A DNA stretch of 15,732 bases, taken from NCBI GenBank assembly GCA_021812735.1, contig JAKAMV010000131.1:1-15732 (forward strand). The letters are read 5' to 3'. Below are positions 13,949 to 15,732 of the stretch, piece by piece. The notes below the pieces were generated by a model. The model was not told where the DNA came from. It saw nothing but the letters and a program-made list of their open reading frames with translations, and did no database searches. Made by a program: the position numbers and the translations under genes. The stretch is from Chloroflexota bacterium. Its GTDB lineage: Bacteria > Chloroflexota > Limnocylindria > Limnocylindrales > CSP1-4. Within the stretch, counting starts at the first letter, position 1. Each line of letters opens with the position of its first letter.

Positions 13949-15337
13949 ATGTCCCCCGAGCACCTCCCCGGCCTCCGCCGGATCGCCGAGCCGGCCCGCA
14001 CGATCGACGTGGTCCACGAGACGGACGTCCTGGTCGTGGGTTCGGGGCCCGGCGGCCTGGGCGCCGCGCTGGGCGCTGCCCGCGCCGGGGCCCGCACGAC
14101 GCTGCTCGAGCGGTTCGGCTGCTTCGGCGGGAACATCACAGCGGTGGGCGTGGAGAGCTTCGCCTGGTACCGCCACGAGCAGACCGTCGACAGCGTCGGC
14201 GTCGGGGCCGAGATCGAGGCGCGGGCGCGGGCGGAGGGCGCGACCTCCGACGAGAGCCAGTCGGTCAGCCAGGCGCTCGACGCCGAGCGGTTCAAGGTGG
14301 TCGCGGACAGGCTGGTGGAGGAGAACGGGATCCACCCGATGCTCCACCGGACGTTCGTGGCGCCGATCGTCGAGGACGGCCTGTTGCGGGGTGTGATCAC
14401 CGAGAGCAAGTCGGGGCGCGAGGCGATCCTGGCCCGGCGGGTGGTGGACGCCACGGGCGACGCCGACGTGGCCTACCGCGCCGGCGCGCCGACGTTCAAG
14501 ACGCCCCGCGAGGAGATGCTCTCGGCGTCGGTGATGTTCTCGATGACCGGGGTGAACAAGCGGGGGTTCATCGACGCGATCAAGGCCGACCCGCCCCGCT
14601 ACCGCGACTGGGCCGGCAACTTCGAGTGGGACATCGAGACCGACGGCAAGGAGGACGAGCTGTTCTCGCCATTCCTGCGCAAGCCGTTCAAGAGAGCCGT
14701 GGAGGCGGGGCTCATCCCGCCCGGCCTGATCACGATGGCCGGCACGTACGGGACCGTGTCCGACACGGGCGACCTCACGTACCTCAACCTGATCCACATG
14801 GGCGGCGTGGACGGCACGTCGGCGGACGAGCTCTGCCGCGCCGAGATCGAGGGGCGGCGGCAGGCGATGCATGCGATCGCGGCGCTGCGCGCGTACATGC
14901 CCGGCTGCGAGAACGCGACGCTGCGCAACTTCGGCATGACGGTGGGGCTGCGCGACACCCGCAAGATCGACGCGCAGTACAACCTCACCGCCGACGACGT
15001 CCGGGGGGAGGCGCGGTTCGAGGACTCCGTGGGGATCTTCCCCGAGTTCATCGACGGGTACGGCGTGCTGATCCTGCCCACCACCGGGCGGTACTTCCAC
15101 GTGCCGTACCGGTCGCTGGTGCCGAAGGGCGTGGGCAACCTGCTGGTGGCGGGGCGCTCGATCGGAGGCGACAAGATCAGCCACGCCGCCGTGCGCTCGA
15201 TGATGTGCTGCACGGTGTCCGGGCAGGGCGCGGGTGTGGCGGCCGCAGTGTCGCTGCGCGAGGACGCTGGCGTGGAGGCGGTGAGCGTCGGCAGGGTGCG
15301 GGCCGAGCTGGCGCGGCAGGGCGTCCGGCTGGACTGA
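13949..15337 (+). CDS. FAD-dependent oxidoreductase (FAD_oxidored family)
   Basis: A 462-residue flavoprotein. The dinucleotide-binding fold is clear: DVLVVGSGPGGLGAALGAA with GSGPGG at 31-36 and the acidic E54 at the end of the second strand, then RFGCFGGN at 55-62. Later family blocks are DATGDADVAYRAGAP, VGLRDTRKIDAQYNLTADDV and the C-terminal FAD-contact segment NLLVAGRSIGGDKISHAAVR followed by SGQGAGVAAA. These match the PF12831-type oxidoreductases, whose substrates are mostly unknown. There is no signal peptide, so it is cytoplasmic. The ATG at 13949 has GAGG ten bases upstream. It follows the ATPase gene by 53 nt of C-rich DNA on the same strand with no terminator seen, so it may be co-transcribed and could oxidise the imported compound or a product of it; this link is inferred from position only. 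Confidence 0.92.
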   Translation: MSPEHLPGLRRIAEPARTIDVVHETDVLVVGSGPGGLGAALGAARAGARTTLLERFGCFGGNITAVGVESFAWYRHEQTVDSVGVGAEIEARARAEGATSDESQSVSQALDAERFKVVADRLVEENGIHPMLHRTFVAPIVEDGLLRGVITESKSGREAILARRVVDATGDADVAYRAGAPTFKTPREEMLSASVMFSMTGVNKRGFIDAIKADPPRYRDWAGNFEWDIETDGKEDELFSPFLRKPFKRAVEAGLIPPGLITMAGTYGTVSDTGDLTYLNLIHMGGVDGTSADELCRAEIEGRRQAMHAIAALRAYMPGCENATLRNFGMTVGLRDTRKIDAQYNLTADDVRGEARFEDSVGIFPEFIDGYGVLILPTTGRYFHVPYRSLVPKGVGNLLVAGRSIGGDKISHAAVRSMMCCTVSGQGAGVAAAVSLREDAGVEAVSVGRVRAELARQGVRLD

Positions 15338-15360
15338 CCGCGGGCCGGAGCGTCGGCAGG
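15283..15360 (+). repeat. Two copies of a 13-bp direct repeat around the oxidoreductase stop
   Basis: GAGCGTCGGCAGG occurs at 15283-15295, within the last codons of the oxidoreductase gene, and again at 15348-15360, just after its stop. The copies are 65 bp apart. They may be the remains of a local duplication related to the adjacent 22-bp repeats. Confidence 0.5.
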
Positions 15361-15392
15361 ATGGGGGGCTGGTCGAGGCGGCCGCCACCTAA

Positions 15393-15502
15393 CGCCCGAG
15401 CGCGGTCCTACCGGCGCCCGAGCGCAGCCGGACAGGCGCCCGAGCGCAGCCGGACAGGCGCCCGAGCGCGGTCCTACCGGCGCCCGAGCGCAGTCACCTA
15501 TG
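15393..15502. repeat. 22-bp tandem repeat array, five units of two main types
   Basis: Units start at 15393, 15415, 15437, 15459 and 15481, each opening with CGCCCGAGCGC. Units 1 and 4 continue with GGTCCTACCGG. Units 2 and 3 continue with AGCCGGACAGG. Unit 5 ends with the diverged AGTCACCTATG. The order is thus A-B-B-A-C, and copies of each type are identical. With the G before most units, GCGC-CCGA-GCGC can form a small stem-loop. The array lies in a non-coding stretch of 385 bp (15338-15722) between the oxidoreductase and the next gene. The unit length is not a multiple of three, which argues against coding. Confidence 0.85.
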
Positions 15503-15709
15503 CGCAGGGCGACTCGTATCCAGGTCGGAGCCGGGCCAGACCGTCCGCGAGGGCCCGAATCGCAACCTTCGCCCACCAGCCATTCCTGTGGCGCATGGCT
15601 GACCGGGAGTGAGCAGGCGGCGCTGGCTAGTCAACATGGAAGGACCGGCGCTCGCGCATCATCGTGGATTGCGCGGGTCGCTTGAGCTTGCCCGCACAGA
15701 GCCACATAC

Positions 15710-15715
15710 GGGAGG
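15710..15715 (+). promoter_or_regulatory. Ribosome-binding site of the gene starting at the window end
   Basis: GGGAGG at 15710-15715 lies seven bases before the ATG at 15723, ideal spacing. A possible -35 (TTGAGC, 15682-15687) lies upstream, but no matching -10 is convincing. Between the repeat array and this site (15503-15709) I see no gene. Confidence 0.55.
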
Positions 15716-15722
15716 CCGGTCC

Positions 15723-15732
15723 ATGTCAGAGC
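15723..15732 (+). CDS. Start of a further gene, cut by the window end
   Basis: Only ATG TCA GAG and one more base are inside the window (Met-Ser-Glu). The call rests on the strong GGGAGG seven bases upstream and the preceding non-coding stretch. Nothing can be said about the product. Confidence 0.45.

Noticed and set aside
15393..15502. CRISPR array
   Set aside because: The constant part is only about 11 bp, the variable parts are 11 bp and repeated in pairs, and no cas gene is present.
15500..15709. Small ORFs between the repeat array and the last gene
   Set aside because: Short, no ribosome-binding site, composition not gene-like; no tRNA arms found either.

Overview
The window is 15.7 kb of very GC-rich DNA (GC dominates almost every third codon position). 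It carries twelve complete protein genes and the first codons of a thirteenth. The organism is probably a high-GC bacterium with a monoderm-type envelope, either a Chloroflexota lineage (Limnocylindria-like) or an actinobacterium. This rests on base composition, the use of GTG and TTG starts, a SufU-type rather than IscU-type scaffold protein, a lipoprotein solute-binding protein with a low-complexity Ser/Gln/Ala/Pro linker, and DUF885 peptidase-like genes. It is an inference; no taxonomic marker such as rRNA is present. I see no rRNA, tRNA, CRISPR array, integrase, transposase or phage gene.

Layout. (1) 251-2924, + strand: a DUF885 metallopeptidase-like gene followed 19 nt later by a nucleoside hydrolase, probably one operon for salvage of peptides and nucleosides. 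(2) 3098-4000, +: a tandem-domain universal stress protein with two intact ATP-binding loops. (3) 4201-6777, +: a large soluble hybrid histidine kinase (coiled coil, PAS-like, HisKA, HATPase, REC, REC, HPt). It faces, four bases away, (4) 6782-7966, -: a REC/HD-GYP response regulator, a predicted cyclic-di-GMP phosphodiesterase. (5) 8107-9398, -: sufU, then a JAMM-fold isopeptidase-like gene with a TTG start, then a small four-helix membrane protein coupled by an ATGA overlap; the HD-GYP gene lies further along the same strand. (6) 9399-9759: a divergent control region with a promoter-like box, 11-bp phased repeats, palindromes and several small hairpins. (7) 9760-15337, +: a complete binding-protein-dependent ABC importer of the spermidine/Fe3+/phosphonate superfamily (lipoprotein, two permeases, ATPase with TOBE domain), with overlapping or near-overlapping reading frames, followed by an FAD-dependent oxidoreductase. 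(8) 15338-15722: a non-coding stretch with a five-unit 22-bp tandem repeat, ending in a strong Shine-Dalgarno and the first codons of another gene.

How the parts may work together. The kinase ends in an HPt module and its neighbour is a stand-alone receiver linked to a c-di-GMP phosphodiesterase, so a phosphorelay that lowers c-di-GMP is a natural hypothesis. The ABC importer and oxidoreductase look like an import-and-oxidise unit for a small molecule that sequence alone does not identify. The sufU/JAMM/membrane-protein cluster could link sulfur transfer to proteolytic processing. The most striking non-coding signals are the repeat array in front of the importer genes, a 14-bp-stem hairpin just inside the first permease gene, and the 22-bp repeat array with alternating unit types. 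I found no clear-cut novel system. The best leads are the regulation of the importer operon and the sufU-JAMM-membrane protein cluster.
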